Origin: Pontibacter harenae
GTDB taxonomy: Bacteria > Bacteroidota > Bacteroidia > Cytophagales > Hymenobacteraceae
Reading direction: 5' to 3'
NCBI RefSeq assembly: GCF_020907245.1
Contig: NZ_JAJJWH010000015.1
Coordinates: forward strand, 45,060-109,059
DNA length: 64,000 nt
Shown: positions 53,360-61,933 of the stretch, one piece after another
Layout: each line of letters starts with the position of its first letter
Position numbering within the stretch: position 1 is the stretch's first letter
The notes under the pieces: model-generated
Databases searched by the model: none
What the model saw: only the letters and a program-made list of their open reading frames with translations
What the model was told of the DNA's origin: nothing
Translations under genes and position numbers: made by a program

Positions 53360-54427
53360 ATGTCTCTGAGAATCCTTTTTTTATCTCATGTTTTTTCTCC
53401 AAGTATAGGGGGAATAGAAGTTAATTCCGAAATATTTGCACAAGCATTCTCAGCGGCTGGTCATGAAGTACATGTAATGACATGGACGGAAGATAATACC
53501 TGTGCACCTTTTCCGTATAAAGTAATACGAAATCCAACTATAGTTGAAATATTTAAAGAGCATAGGTGGGCAGATGTTATATTTGAAAATAATCCATGTC
53601 TTCGCTTATCCTGGCCTAATATTTTTTTTAAACGACCTTTAACTGTTTCCCTCAACATTTGGATAACACGTAATGATGGAAGCATTGCACTACAGGATGT
53701 TCTAAAGAGGTTTTGGCTCAAGAGAGCTAAAAAGGTTATCGCAGTTAGTAATGCTATTCGTAAAAAAACTTGGTCCCAAGCCACAGTTATAGGCAATCCT
53801 TTCCGTTCCAATATATTCAAATTAATACCTAATGTTGCTAAGGAATATGATTATATTTTTTTAGGACGTTTAGTGTCAGACAAGGGTGCGGATATGGCAA
53901 TTAGGGCAATTCACCGTCTTATAACTTCAGCGAGTACTGAAAAACAGAATAAGAAGCCTACCCTTACTATTGTGGGAGATGGACCAGAGAGAGAAAATTT
54001 AAAAAGGTTAGTGGCTAAATTAGAGATAGAAGATTCGGTTCGATTTACAGGTTTTCTTCAAGGAGATGAACTTGTATTTGCTCTTAATCAACATCGATAC
54101 CTTTTGGTGCCATCTGTATGGGAAGAGCCTTTCGGCAATGTTGCTTTGGAAGGCTTAGCTTGTGGTTGTTTACCTATTGTTTCTGACGGAGGAGGATTAC
54201 CGGATGCCGTTGGAAAGGCTGGGGCAATTTTTAAGCGTGGTAATTTAGATTCGCTTATAGAGGTTATATGGGAACTGCGCAATAATCCAGAAATAGAAAG
54301 GCGGTTGAGGAAAGAAGCAAAACATCATCTTCAATTACATTCGCCAGAAATTGTCTCAGAGAAATATCTTAAACTTATAGAAGACACACTTAAAGTGAGG
54401 AGAGAATTAGTTATTACAACTAAATAG
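53360..54427 (+). CDS. GT4 family glycosyltransferase
   Basis: 355 residues, GT-B fold. The N-terminus LFLSHVFSPSIGGIEVNSEIFAQAF is the acceptor-domain glycine loop. The C-terminal donor domain has YIFLGRLVSDKGADMAIRA, LTIVGDGPER, and VPSVWEEPFGNVALEGLACGCLPIVSDGGG with the conserved E-x7-E. This is a retaining nucleotide-sugar transferase in EPS repeat-unit assembly. The N-terminal domain is short, making the protein slightly smaller than the family mean. It is cytoplasmic with possible peripheral membrane contact. Confidence 0.92.
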   Translation: MSLRILFLSHVFSPSIGGIEVNSEIFAQAFSAAGHEVHVMTWTEDNTCAPFPYKVIRNPTIVEIFKEHRWADVIFENNPCLRLSWPNIFFKRPLTVSLNIWITRNDGSIALQDVLKRFWLKRAKKVIAVSNAIRKKTWSQATVIGNPFRSNIFKLIPNVAKEYDYIFLGRLVSDKGADMAIRAIHRLITSASTEKQNKKPTLTIVGDGPERENLKRLVAKLEIEDSVRFTGFLQGDELVFALNQHRYLLVPSVWEEPFGNVALEGLACGCLPIVSDGGGLPDAVGKAGAIFKRGNLDSLIEVIWELRNNPEIERRLRKEAKHHLQLHSPEIVSEKYLKLIEDTLKVRRELVITTK

Positions 54428-54493
54428 CTTACATTTTGCCTGCACCAGCTAGCATATCTTTTATATAATATAAATATAGTTAAAACTATTGCT

Positions 54494-55753
54494 ATGAAAT
54501 TAATAGTTTCTTCCGCTGTAAATAATTCAAATGTTCGTGCCATACTATCTGGGTTTTTAGAAGCCAAAATGTTACATGAATTTTACACACCTGTTGCTTC
54601 ATTTCCAGGTTCACCACTAGACCTTTTAGGTGCTATAGGGCCATTAGCAGATATTCGTAGACGTCGTTTTGATCTCTCACTGAAACCAATAACACGTTCG
54701 TGGCCTTGGCTTGAATTTGGAAGACAGGTAGCTTTGAAGAGAGGGTGGGCAAAATTAATAGAGACTGAGAAAGGACCTTTTAGTATCGATGCAGTTTTTC
54801 AAAAGCATGACCAAATTGTAAAAGCTGGTTTGAAAAAAGCAGTAAAGCAAGGTGTGAGTTCAGTTTATTCATATGAGGGTATGGCATTAAATACTTTTAC
54901 CGAAGCAAAAGAACTGGGGTTACAGTGTATTTATGACTTGCCAATCGCTTATTGGGAAACTGGGATCCGCCTTCTAACTGAAGAAATGGAGCGTCTGCCT
55001 CAGTGGAAAAGTACTTTAGGTGGAGCGGGTATAAATGAATCTGCAGAAAAGCTGGAGCGCAAGGTAAAAGAGATGGAATTAGCAGACGTTGTAGTTGTTT
55101 CTGGTGATTTTGTTAAGAATTCTATTCCAGATTGGGCTGCGGGAAAGCCTACCATTGTTTCCCCTTTTGGAACGCCGACTGGAGGTGTAAGAAGAAAGCA
55201 TGAGGTGGAAAATTCTTTCAAAAATAATGAGAGACCTTTACGTGTGTTATTTGCTGGTTCCATGGGTCAGCGGAAAGGGCTAAGTGACTTGTTTAAGGCT
55301 ATACAGGTTCTTAATACTTCCCAATTAGAACTTGTAGTTTTGGGGTTACCTCAAAATCCGATGAAGTTTTATAAGGGTGAACTTTCTAATTTTACATATG
55401 AACCAGTGAGGCCCCATGATCAAGTGTTAGAATTAATGAGCACTTGTGATGTCTTTTGCCTTCCATCCATAGTGGAAGGTAGAGCTCTCGTAATGCAGGA
55501 AGCAATGAGCCAGGGGTTGCCTCTAATAATTACTCCTAACACAGGTGGTAGCGATTTGATAATTGAAGGTAAAACTGGTTTTCTTGTACCTATTCGATCT
55601 CCTGAGGCTATTGCAGAAAAGCTTACTTGGTTTCTTGAAAATCGTTCGGCAATTCCTGAAATGGGAAGGATGGCTCAAGAGCATGCAGCTAAGTACACAT
55701 GGGAAAATTATCAAGCTAAAATAGTTGAATCTATAACTCAATTATCAAATTAG
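54494..55753 (+). CDS. GT4 family glycosyltransferase
   Basis: 419 residues. The N-terminal domain is unusual: after MKLIVSSAVNNSNVRAIL it is longer and more charged than in the preceding gene and has the SYEGMALNTFTEAKELG stretch. The donor domain has LFAGSMGQRKGLSDLFKAI, LVVLGLPQ, CDVFCLPSIVEGRALVMQEAMSQGLPLIITPNTGG and the family E-x7-E variation. Retaining GT-B enzyme, donor unknown. It is 66 bp after the preceding glycosyltransferase gene and 11 bp before the Wzy-like gene. Confidence 0.9.
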   Translation: MKLIVSSAVNNSNVRAILSGFLEAKMLHEFYTPVASFPGSPLDLLGAIGPLADIRRRRFDLSLKPITRSWPWLEFGRQVALKRGWAKLIETEKGPFSIDAVFQKHDQIVKAGLKKAVKQGVSSVYSYEGMALNTFTEAKELGLQCIYDLPIAYWETGIRLLTEEMERLPQWKSTLGGAGINESAEKLERKVKEMELADVVVVSGDFVKNSIPDWAAGKPTIVSPFGTPTGGVRRKHEVENSFKNNERPLRVLFAGSMGQRKGLSDLFKAIQVLNTSQLELVVLGLPQNPMKFYKGELSNFTYEPVRPHDQVLELMSTCDVFCLPSIVEGRALVMQEAMSQGLPLIITPNTGGSDLIIEGKTGFLVPIRSPEAIAEKLTWFLENRSAIPEMGRMAQEHAAKYTWENYQAKIVESITQLSN

Positions 55754-55764
55754 TAAATTTAGCT

Positions 55765-57111
55765 ATGCCACTTAACTTAGATCTTCCACATAAGCAGATA
55801 TTGCTTGAAACTGTACAAAGATCATCTCTGGAGCAGAATGTTTCACTTAAAAAAGGAATCTGGTGGTATTTTTTGCTCCTAATATTCGAAGGTGCTTTGA
55901 GAAAGTGGCTTATCCCTGAGCTGTCGACTCCATTATTAGTCATAAGAGATGTCTTAGCTATTTGGCTAATCGCTAAGGCATGGCAAAGTGGAATGTTAAA
56001 ATTAAACGTATATATAGTAATTGCAATTTTAATTGGTTATGTAGGTATAATTACGGCACTTTTGTTCGGACATGGCAACTTAATGGTGGCACTTTTTGGT
56101 GCAAGAATATTTTTATTGAACTTTCCACTAATTTTTGTAATAGGGCTGGTTTTTAAGAGAGGTGATGTAGTTGCTTTGGGTAAAGTTTGCTTGTGGATGG
56201 CTATTCCAATGACAGTACTTATAGTACTTCAGTTTTACAGTCCTCAGTCTGCCTGGGTAAATCGTGGCGTTGGTGGTGATTTAGATGGTGCTGGTTTTTC
56301 TGGCGGTGCTTTTGGTTATTACAGGCCCCCAGGCACCTTCTCTTTTACTCTAGGTGTTGCTCAATATTATAGTTTAATAGCCTGTTATATTTTTTACTTT
56401 TGGTTTAATCCTAAATTAATTAACAAATTTGTGCTTATTGGTTCTACTGCTGCACTTTTGGTTGCCCTTCCTTTTTCTATTAGTCGAGGGTTAGTCTTTC
56501 AAGTTTGCGTTTCAGCTTTATTTACAGTTTTTGGTACTTTAATGATTCCTAAGTATTTAAGTCGGTTTATAATATTATTGATTGGCACATCTGTAATTTT
56601 GTTAGTTCTAAGTCAATTAAGTTTTTTTCAAACTGCAGCCGATGTTTTGTTAGCTCGATTTGATATTGGTAATGAACATGAAGGAGGCCTATCTGGGACT
56701 TTGGGTGACCGGTTTTTAGGAGGAATGATTACAGCTCTTGAAAATTCTATTGAACAGCCTTTTTTTGGTGTTGGTGTAGGAATGGGGACTCCAGCTGGAA
56801 GTAAAATATTAACAGGAACAGCAACTGTATTTTTAGTTTCAGAGGAAGAATGGGGAAGGTTGATAGGAGAGCTAGGACCAATAATTGGTCTTACTGCTGT
56901 TTGTCTTCGCATAGCACTAGGAATCAAAATATCATGGTTGTGCTACAGGAGGCTTATAGCGGGTGATTTACTTCCATGGGTACTACTTAGTTTTGGTTTT
57001 ATACTTCTGGTGCAAGGTATACTGTGGCAAACAACTTGTCTTGGTTTTTTTACATTAGTCGGTGGTTTGATGTTCGCCTCATTGCTACAAAAGCCAAAGG
57101 TTAGCACCTAA
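55765..57111 (+). CDS. Wzy-type polymerase / O-antigen ligase-like membrane protein
   Basis: 448 residues with about ten to twelve membrane helices. The N-terminal GALRKWLIPELSTPLLVIRDVLAIW is a signature of Bacteroidota O-antigen ligase-like proteins. A large periplasmic loop at about 165-200 has NRGVGGDLDGAGFSGGAFGYYRPPGTFSF. SRGLVFQV and a second loop with GGLSGTLGDRFLGGM, FFGVGVGMGTPAGSKIL and the late EEEWGRLIGELG follow. It should polymerise repeat units at the periplasmic face. Polymerase versus ligase is inferred from the cluster context. Confidence 0.87.
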   Translation: MPLNLDLPHKQILLETVQRSSLEQNVSLKKGIWWYFLLLIFEGALRKWLIPELSTPLLVIRDVLAIWLIAKAWQSGMLKLNVYIVIAILIGYVGIITALLFGHGNLMVALFGARIFLLNFPLIFVIGLVFKRGDVVALGKVCLWMAIPMTVLIVLQFYSPQSAWVNRGVGGDLDGAGFSGGAFGYYRPPGTFSFTLGVAQYYSLIACYIFYFWFNPKLINKFVLIGSTAALLVALPFSISRGLVFQVCVSALFTVFGTLMIPKYLSRFIILLIGTSVILLVLSQLSFFQTAADVLLARFDIGNEHEGGLSGTLGDRFLGGMITALENSIEQPFFGVGVGMGTPAGSKILTGTATVFLVSEEEWGRLIGELGPIIGLTAVCLRIALGIKISWLCYRRLIAGDLLPWVLLSFGFILLVQGILWQTTCLGFFTLVGGLMFASLLQKPKVST

Positions 57112-57165
57112 TAATTCTGTTTTGATTAAAATCTCTATAAATATTGTTCATTTAAGCTTTGAATA

Positions 57166-58083
57166 TTGGAAAAGAAAAAAATAAAAGTATTAAATATAAT
57201 AATTACGCTATTTATTTTGTTTATTGTTATAGAGGTGCTTTTAAGAGTGATTTTCGGATTCTGTAATGCAGTTTTGTATAAAGAAGATCAAGATCTAGAA
57301 TACATAGCTATCCCTCAAAGTACAAAAAGGTTTGGTAATCGTATATTTTACAATACTTATTCGCAACGCAATTCTGAAATAGCTCCTGAAGATTCTATCA
57401 TAATTGCAGGTTTTGGCGACTCTGTACTTAACGGAGGTACACTTTCCGATAATGAAGATTTAGCAACAACAAAGTTATCCAAGTATCTATCAAGTAAAGA
57501 AAAAAAAAACGTTAAAGTACTTAATGTTAGTTGTAAATCTTGGGGGCCTGATAACTGTTATGCCTATATAAAAAAGTACGGCGATTTCAATGCAAAAGCA
57601 ATGTTTCTAGTAATGAGTTCTCATGATGTTCATGATATCATGAACTTTGACAAAGTTGTTGGAGTGAACCCTGGATGGCCTAAAGAGCAATATGATTTTG
57701 CGTTATCTGAGTTAATGCACAGATATATTTTACCAAGAATTTCAACTTCAAAAAATGAAAATGCTTTGAATGACAAGTTAGGAATTAACTTGAGCAAGTC
57801 CGATACTACGTTTAATCCTGGAATACGAAACCTTTTTGAATACAGTAAACAAAAGAATATACCGTTTTTAATTTACCTGCATGCAGACCTCAATGAGGTA
57901 CAACAAAACGAATATTCTGAAGGTGGAAAACTTGTAGAAGATTTTTGTAAAAAAAATAATATTTATTTAATTAAAGAACTAGACTATGACCTGTCTCAAG
58001 AGATATATAGTGATGACATACACTTCACAAACAAAGGTCAAGATGAGATGTTTCGAATTCTAAAAGATGAGATATATAAATGA
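57166..58083 (+). CDS. SGNH/GDSL-type hydrolase, membrane anchored
   Basis: 305 residues with a TTG start; no ATG lies near the 5' end and the leader before it is not protein-like. Residues 8-27 form a membrane helix, so the rest is probably periplasmic. Block I is GFGDSV (nucleophile S86 after G84-D85). KSWGPDNCY resembles block II and SSHDVHD block III. Block V is DDIH with D283 and H286. SGNH enzymes add or remove acetyl or other acyl groups on sugars. Its place after the polymerase suggests that it edits the EPS, but no MBOAT acyltransferase is adjacent. Unusually AT-rich, even for this cluster. Confidence 0.75.
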   Translation: MEKKKIKVLNIIITLFILFIVIEVLLRVIFGFCNAVLYKEDQDLEYIAIPQSTKRFGNRIFYNTYSQRNSEIAPEDSIIIAGFGDSVLNGGTLSDNEDLATTKLSKYLSSKEKKNVKVLNVSCKSWGPDNCYAYIKKYGDFNAKAMFLVMSSHDVHDIMNFDKVVGVNPGWPKEQYDFALSELMHRYILPRISTSKNENALNDKLGINLSKSDTTFNPGIRNLFEYSKQKNIPFLIYLHADLNEVQQNEYSEGGKLVEDFCKKNNIYLIKELDYDLSQEIYSDDIHFTNKGQDEMFRILKDEIYK

Positions 58084-58244
58084 TTTATATACATCTATAA
58101 TATGATTAACTCTTTAATAAAATAATTTGCACTATTGCTGGTTCAGTGTGTATAGATGAATGTTTATAATATTCTATAATCCGTACAAAAAATAAAATAT
58201 AAATATACATACAGTCTTATTGTTATAGTAATTTATCATATTAT

Positions 58245-59504
58245 ATGAAGGTATTACATATTACTGCTGACATGGATCCCGTAAAAGGAGGTGTACAGCA
58301 GGGGCTTAGAACAGTTGTTTCTATTCTTTCTGAACGTGGAGTGTATAATGAAGTTACTAGTCTAAATTCGCCCGATGCTTCTTTTCTTGCTCATGATTTT
58401 TTTATTAATAATCCCCTTGGGCCAGCTAAAGGCCCTTGGAGTTATAGTTCCAAATTAATTCCTTGGTTACTAGAAAATTTAATGCGTTTTGATGTAGTTA
58501 TTGTTCATGGTATTTGGCAATTTCATGGTTATGCTGTTAGGCAAGCAATGAATATATTAAGAGAAAAAAACATCTCTAAATCGTTAAGTGGGGATATGCT
58601 GCTGCCTAAGGTTTTTGTATTTCCTCAGGGAATGCTTGATCCATACTTTCAGCGTGCACCAGGTAGAAAACTTAAAGCTTTACGAAACTCTATATATTGG
58701 AAATTTATTGAAGGAAAGCTCATAAATGAAGCAGACGGTGTATTCTTTACTGCGGAAGATGAAAAAAGACTAGCGCGAGAGCCATTTCATCCTTATAGGC
58801 CAAGGAGAGAGGAAGTAGTTGGAATGTGCCAAGCATCTCCACCTCCTTATGTGCCTAATATGAAAAAAGCTTTTTTGGAGGAATGTTCTGATGTCAAAGA
58901 TCGCCCTTACCTTCTTTTTTTGAGTCGTATTCATGAGAAAAAAGGTGTTGATTTACTTATCAAAGCGTATCTGAACGTTCTACAAAACATTCAAACGACA
59001 AAAAATAAAATCATGGAGGAGGCTGATATCTCAGAAGTTAAAGAGAGTGACCTCCCTCTATTAGTCATTGCTGGACCTGGACTTGAAACACAATATGGAT
59101 TGAGAATGCAAAAATTAGTTTCCAACTCACCTGAACTAAAAAACAGAGTATTTTTCCCAGGTATGCTTGCTGGAGATGCTAAGTGGGGTGCCTTTTATGG
59201 TTGTGAAGCTTTTATTTTACCTACTCATCAAGAAAATTTTGGCATTGCAATCACAGAAGCTTTAGCTTGTGGTAAACCAGTGTTGATTACCCATCAAACA
59301 AATATATGGCAAGAAATTATTAGTGCGGGGGGGGGGATTGTGGGAAATGATACTCTGCAAGGTACACAGGGATTAATAGAACAATGGATAAACCTCTCTA
59401 ATGATGAGAAAATGGAGTATAGTCATCGAGCATTAAGTACTTATCTACAACATTTCGAAATGGATAAAATAGCTGATAAGTGGATTTCTACTATAAATAA
59501 ATAG
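58245..59504 (+). CDS. GT4 family glycosyltransferase with a G10 tract
   Basis: 419 residues. N-terminal loop HITADMDPVKGGVQQGLRTVV is the family start. The central FDVVIVHGIWQFHGYAVRQAM and VFPQGMLDPYFQRAPGRKLK (acceptor side) follow. The donor side has LLFLSRIHEKKGVDLLIKAY, LVIAGPG, FPGMLAGDAKWGAFYGCEAFILPTHQENFGIAITEALACGKPVL with the E-x7-E. Ten consecutive G bases at 59,327-59,336 encode the Ala-Gly-Gly-Gly of IISAGGGIVGND. Slippage by one base would end the protein before its last 60 residues. A 161-bp gap precedes it and it may have its own promoter. Confidence 0.9.
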   Translation: MKVLHITADMDPVKGGVQQGLRTVVSILSERGVYNEVTSLNSPDASFLAHDFFINNPLGPAKGPWSYSSKLIPWLLENLMRFDVVIVHGIWQFHGYAVRQAMNILREKNISKSLSGDMLLPKVFVFPQGMLDPYFQRAPGRKLKALRNSIYWKFIEGKLINEADGVFFTAEDEKRLAREPFHPYRPRREEVVGMCQASPPPYVPNMKKAFLEECSDVKDRPYLLFLSRIHEKKGVDLLIKAYLNVLQNIQTTKNKIMEEADISEVKESDLPLLVIAGPGLETQYGLRMQKLVSNSPELKNRVFFPGMLAGDAKWGAFYGCEAFILPTHQENFGIAITEALACGKPVLITHQTNIWQEIISAGGGIVGNDTLQGTQGLIEQWINLSNDEKMEYSHRALSTYLQHFEMDKIADKWISTINK

Positions 59505-59698
59505 TTATTGTGTAGTAGTGGGTAAGCATGGGGCCTAAAAATTAGATCGTTTATCTAAAGTTAACTCTAAGATTATAAGTTGTAGCACTAAAAACCTGCC
59601 TTCTACTTTTAAATTCATTTTTGGCACAGCATTGTAGTAAATTCTACCCTCCATAGTAGAAATATTGATAGTCTATATTTCTGAAATAAGTATTATTT

Positions 59699-60274
59699 AT
59701 GAAGTACCAAGATTTAAGTCTGTTCAGAATGCCTGATACTTTTAGAGGCAAATCTAAGCTTGTTATTCAGCTTTGGTGGATAGTACAGGATACATTGTTT
59801 CGATGGTCTCCCCAATTTTTGTATGGATGGAGAGCTTTTTTGCTTAGGTTATTTGGTGCTGAAATTGGTATAAACGTTAAGATTAGACCATCTGTAAAAA
59901 TAACATATCCCTGGAATTTTAAAATAGGGGACTACTGCTGGGTTGGAGATGATTGTGTAATCTATAACTTGGACCATGTCAGTATTGGCAGCAACGTAGC
60001 TATAGCCCATAAGGTGTATTTTAACACAGGTGGGCATGCATATGATAAAATTACTTTTGACATCTTTGGTAAGCCTGTAGTTGTCGAAGATGAATGTTGG
60101 ATAACCAATGATGTATATATAGCTCCTGGTGTCACAGTTGGAAGAGGAACAATAGTAAGTGCCAGAAGTAGTGTTCTTAAAGATTTACCCTCGGGTAAAA
60201 TATGTGTTGGTACTCCTGCCATGCCCATAAAAGATAGAACTATTGTGCATGAGAAATTAACAGAATACGCTTAA
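59699..60274 (+). CDS. WcaF-family acetyltransferase
   Basis: 191 residues. An amphipathic N-terminal part (KLVIQLWWIVQDTLFRWSPQFLYGWRAFLLRLFG) precedes a hexapeptide beta-helix: IGDYCWVGDDCVIYNLDHVSIGSNVAI, HAYD, and ECWITNDVYIAPGVTVGRGTIV ending LPSGKICVGTPAMPI. This is the putative colanic-acid acetyltransferase WcaF group, which uses acetyl-CoA to O-acetylate sugars during EPS synthesis. The HAYD with a conserved His is the likely catalytic region. Followed after 21 bp by the epimerase gene. Confidence 0.9.
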   Translation: MKYQDLSLFRMPDTFRGKSKLVIQLWWIVQDTLFRWSPQFLYGWRAFLLRLFGAEIGINVKIRPSVKITYPWNFKIGDYCWVGDDCVIYNLDHVSIGSNVAIAHKVYFNTGGHAYDKITFDIFGKPVVVEDECWITNDVYIAPGVTVGRGTIVSARSSVLKDLPSGKICVGTPAMPIKDRTIVHEKLTEYA

Positions 60275-60295
60275 CTAAATAAAAACTTATTTGAT

Positions 60296-61300
60296 ATGAC
60301 AAGATTACTTGTAACAGGAGGTTCTGGCTTTATAGGGACTAACTTAGTAGAGCAGTTAGTTAAAAAAGGTTATGAAGTATTAAATATAGATACAGCCCGC
60401 CCTTTAAATGAAGTGCATTTTCAGTATTGGAGTCAAATTGATATCCTTGATTTTGACAGTCTACAATCAAAAATACAAGAATTTAATCCCGAAATTATAG
60501 TGCATTTGGCAGCAGTAACAGATCTGAATGGGAAAAATCTTGAATATTATAAAGCAAACACTGAGGGAACGAAGAATATCATAGAGATTTCGAACAAATT
60601 ACCTCTTTTGAAAAAGGTGATATTTACATCTTCTATGTATGTTTGCAAGCCTGGCTATATACCTCAGAACTATAATGATTACAAGCCTCATACTTTGTAT
60701 GGTGAAAGTAAAGTAGAAGGTGAAAAAATAGTTAAAGCTGTCAAAGATACTCACTATTCCTGGACAATTGTGAGACCTACTTCTATTTGGGGGCCTTGGT
60801 TTAATATTCCTTACATCGATTTTTTTAACATTGTTTATCAGGGGAAGTATTTTGATTTTGGCAATACATGTACAAAAACCTATGGTTTTGTTGACAATAC
60901 TGTATATCAGATTGAAAAGATTATTGCAGCAGATCATTTACATGGTAAAACTTTTTATTTGGGTGATTATACTCCTATTCAAATTTCTGAATGGGCAAAT
61001 GAGATATCTTTGGAAATGGGTAAAGGGCCAATCAAAAGAATACCTTTCTTTCTAATTCAAGGTGCTGCTTGGATTGGAGATGTACTTTCTAAGATGAATT
61101 TAAAGTTTCCTATTTCTAGTTTTAGGTTAACAAACATGACAACAAATAATGTACTACCATTGAACGACCTCTTTGAGGTTACAGGTACGCTGCCAGTAAA
61201 TAGACATGAAGGTGTAAGAAATACGATTGAATGGTTGGTTGATGTCAAAGGATACAAAATTAGGAATAGTAAAGGTGAAGTGGCATTCATCAAATCATGA
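60296..61300 (+). CDS. NAD-dependent epimerase/dehydratase (extended SDR)
   Basis: 334 residues. Cofactor site TGGSGFIGTN at about 7-16, then IVHLAAVTDLN. The catalytic triad region is FTSSMYVCKPGY with Ser and YGESK with Tyr and Lys. VRPTSIWGPW is the typical extended-SDR substrate strand. It modifies an NDP-sugar (epimerisation, dehydration or reduction). The exact product is unknown, since no full pathway of dehydratase plus aminotransferase is present. Probably provides a sugar nucleotide for this EPS. Last gene of the AT-rich core of the cluster. Confidence 0.9.
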   Translation: MTRLLVTGGSGFIGTNLVEQLVKKGYEVLNIDTARPLNEVHFQYWSQIDILDFDSLQSKIQEFNPEIIVHLAAVTDLNGKNLEYYKANTEGTKNIIEISNKLPLLKKVIFTSSMYVCKPGYIPQNYNDYKPHTLYGESKVEGEKIVKAVKDTHYSWTIVRPTSIWGPWFNIPYIDFFNIVYQGKYFDFGNTCTKTYGFVDNTVYQIEKIIAADHLHGKTFYLGDYTPIQISEWANEISLEMGKGPIKRIPFFLIQGAAWIGDVLSKMNLKFPISSFRLTNMTTNNVLPLNDLFEVTGTLPVNRHEGVRNTIEWLVDVKGYKIRNSKGEVAFIKS

Positions 61301-61933
61301 TTAAGTCATGACTGTATTTGAGGACTAAGTATCTTCATTTTCTTCGCTTATTATATTAGCTATTTCTGAAATTTGTTTTTTACAAAATCGTCAAACAAGG
61401 TTTATCAAAAAAGTAAAGAAATCAAAAGGCATTAAAAGTGTAAAAGTCAGTAAAAAGTAAATGTTTTGAAAGCCGATGCATAAGCGAAGATTTCAGAATC
61501 GATCCCCTCTACATTTTTAATTTTCTAACCAACATCTCAAGACTCCGCTGCTAGTTCTAAGTACCAATTTTGTAGTCTATCATTATCATCTATTTATTAT
61601 GCATACACAATGCATAAAGTTATTCTGTATTATGTAAGTAGTATTGCTCAAGATTGATCTTTATATGTAACTACTTGATTACATTTTTATAGAAGTTGCT
61701 TTTTCATAACAGCATTACTTGATTTAAATTATAATAAATTTTATTTAAAAAGTTTAAATTTAAAAAGTATTTACTACTTTAGTAATAATATAACTTATCA
61801 TAATTAAATTAAGTATAATGCCTTGTAGTAATATATAGGTAAAGATTTGAACTGCTCATAAATTACTTCTTTAAATAAAGAACAATATTTTCTTTATATT
61901 GTATCATAATAAATTGCAAGTAACTGTTGGTTT
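61301..61933. other. 633-bp AT-rich gap
   Basis: No gene, repeat or strong terminator identified. The sequence is very AT-rich and sits between the AT-rich EPS core and a WcaI-like gene of more ordinary composition. It likely marks the internal boundary of a transferred segment and contains the WcaI promoter. Confidence 0.5.
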
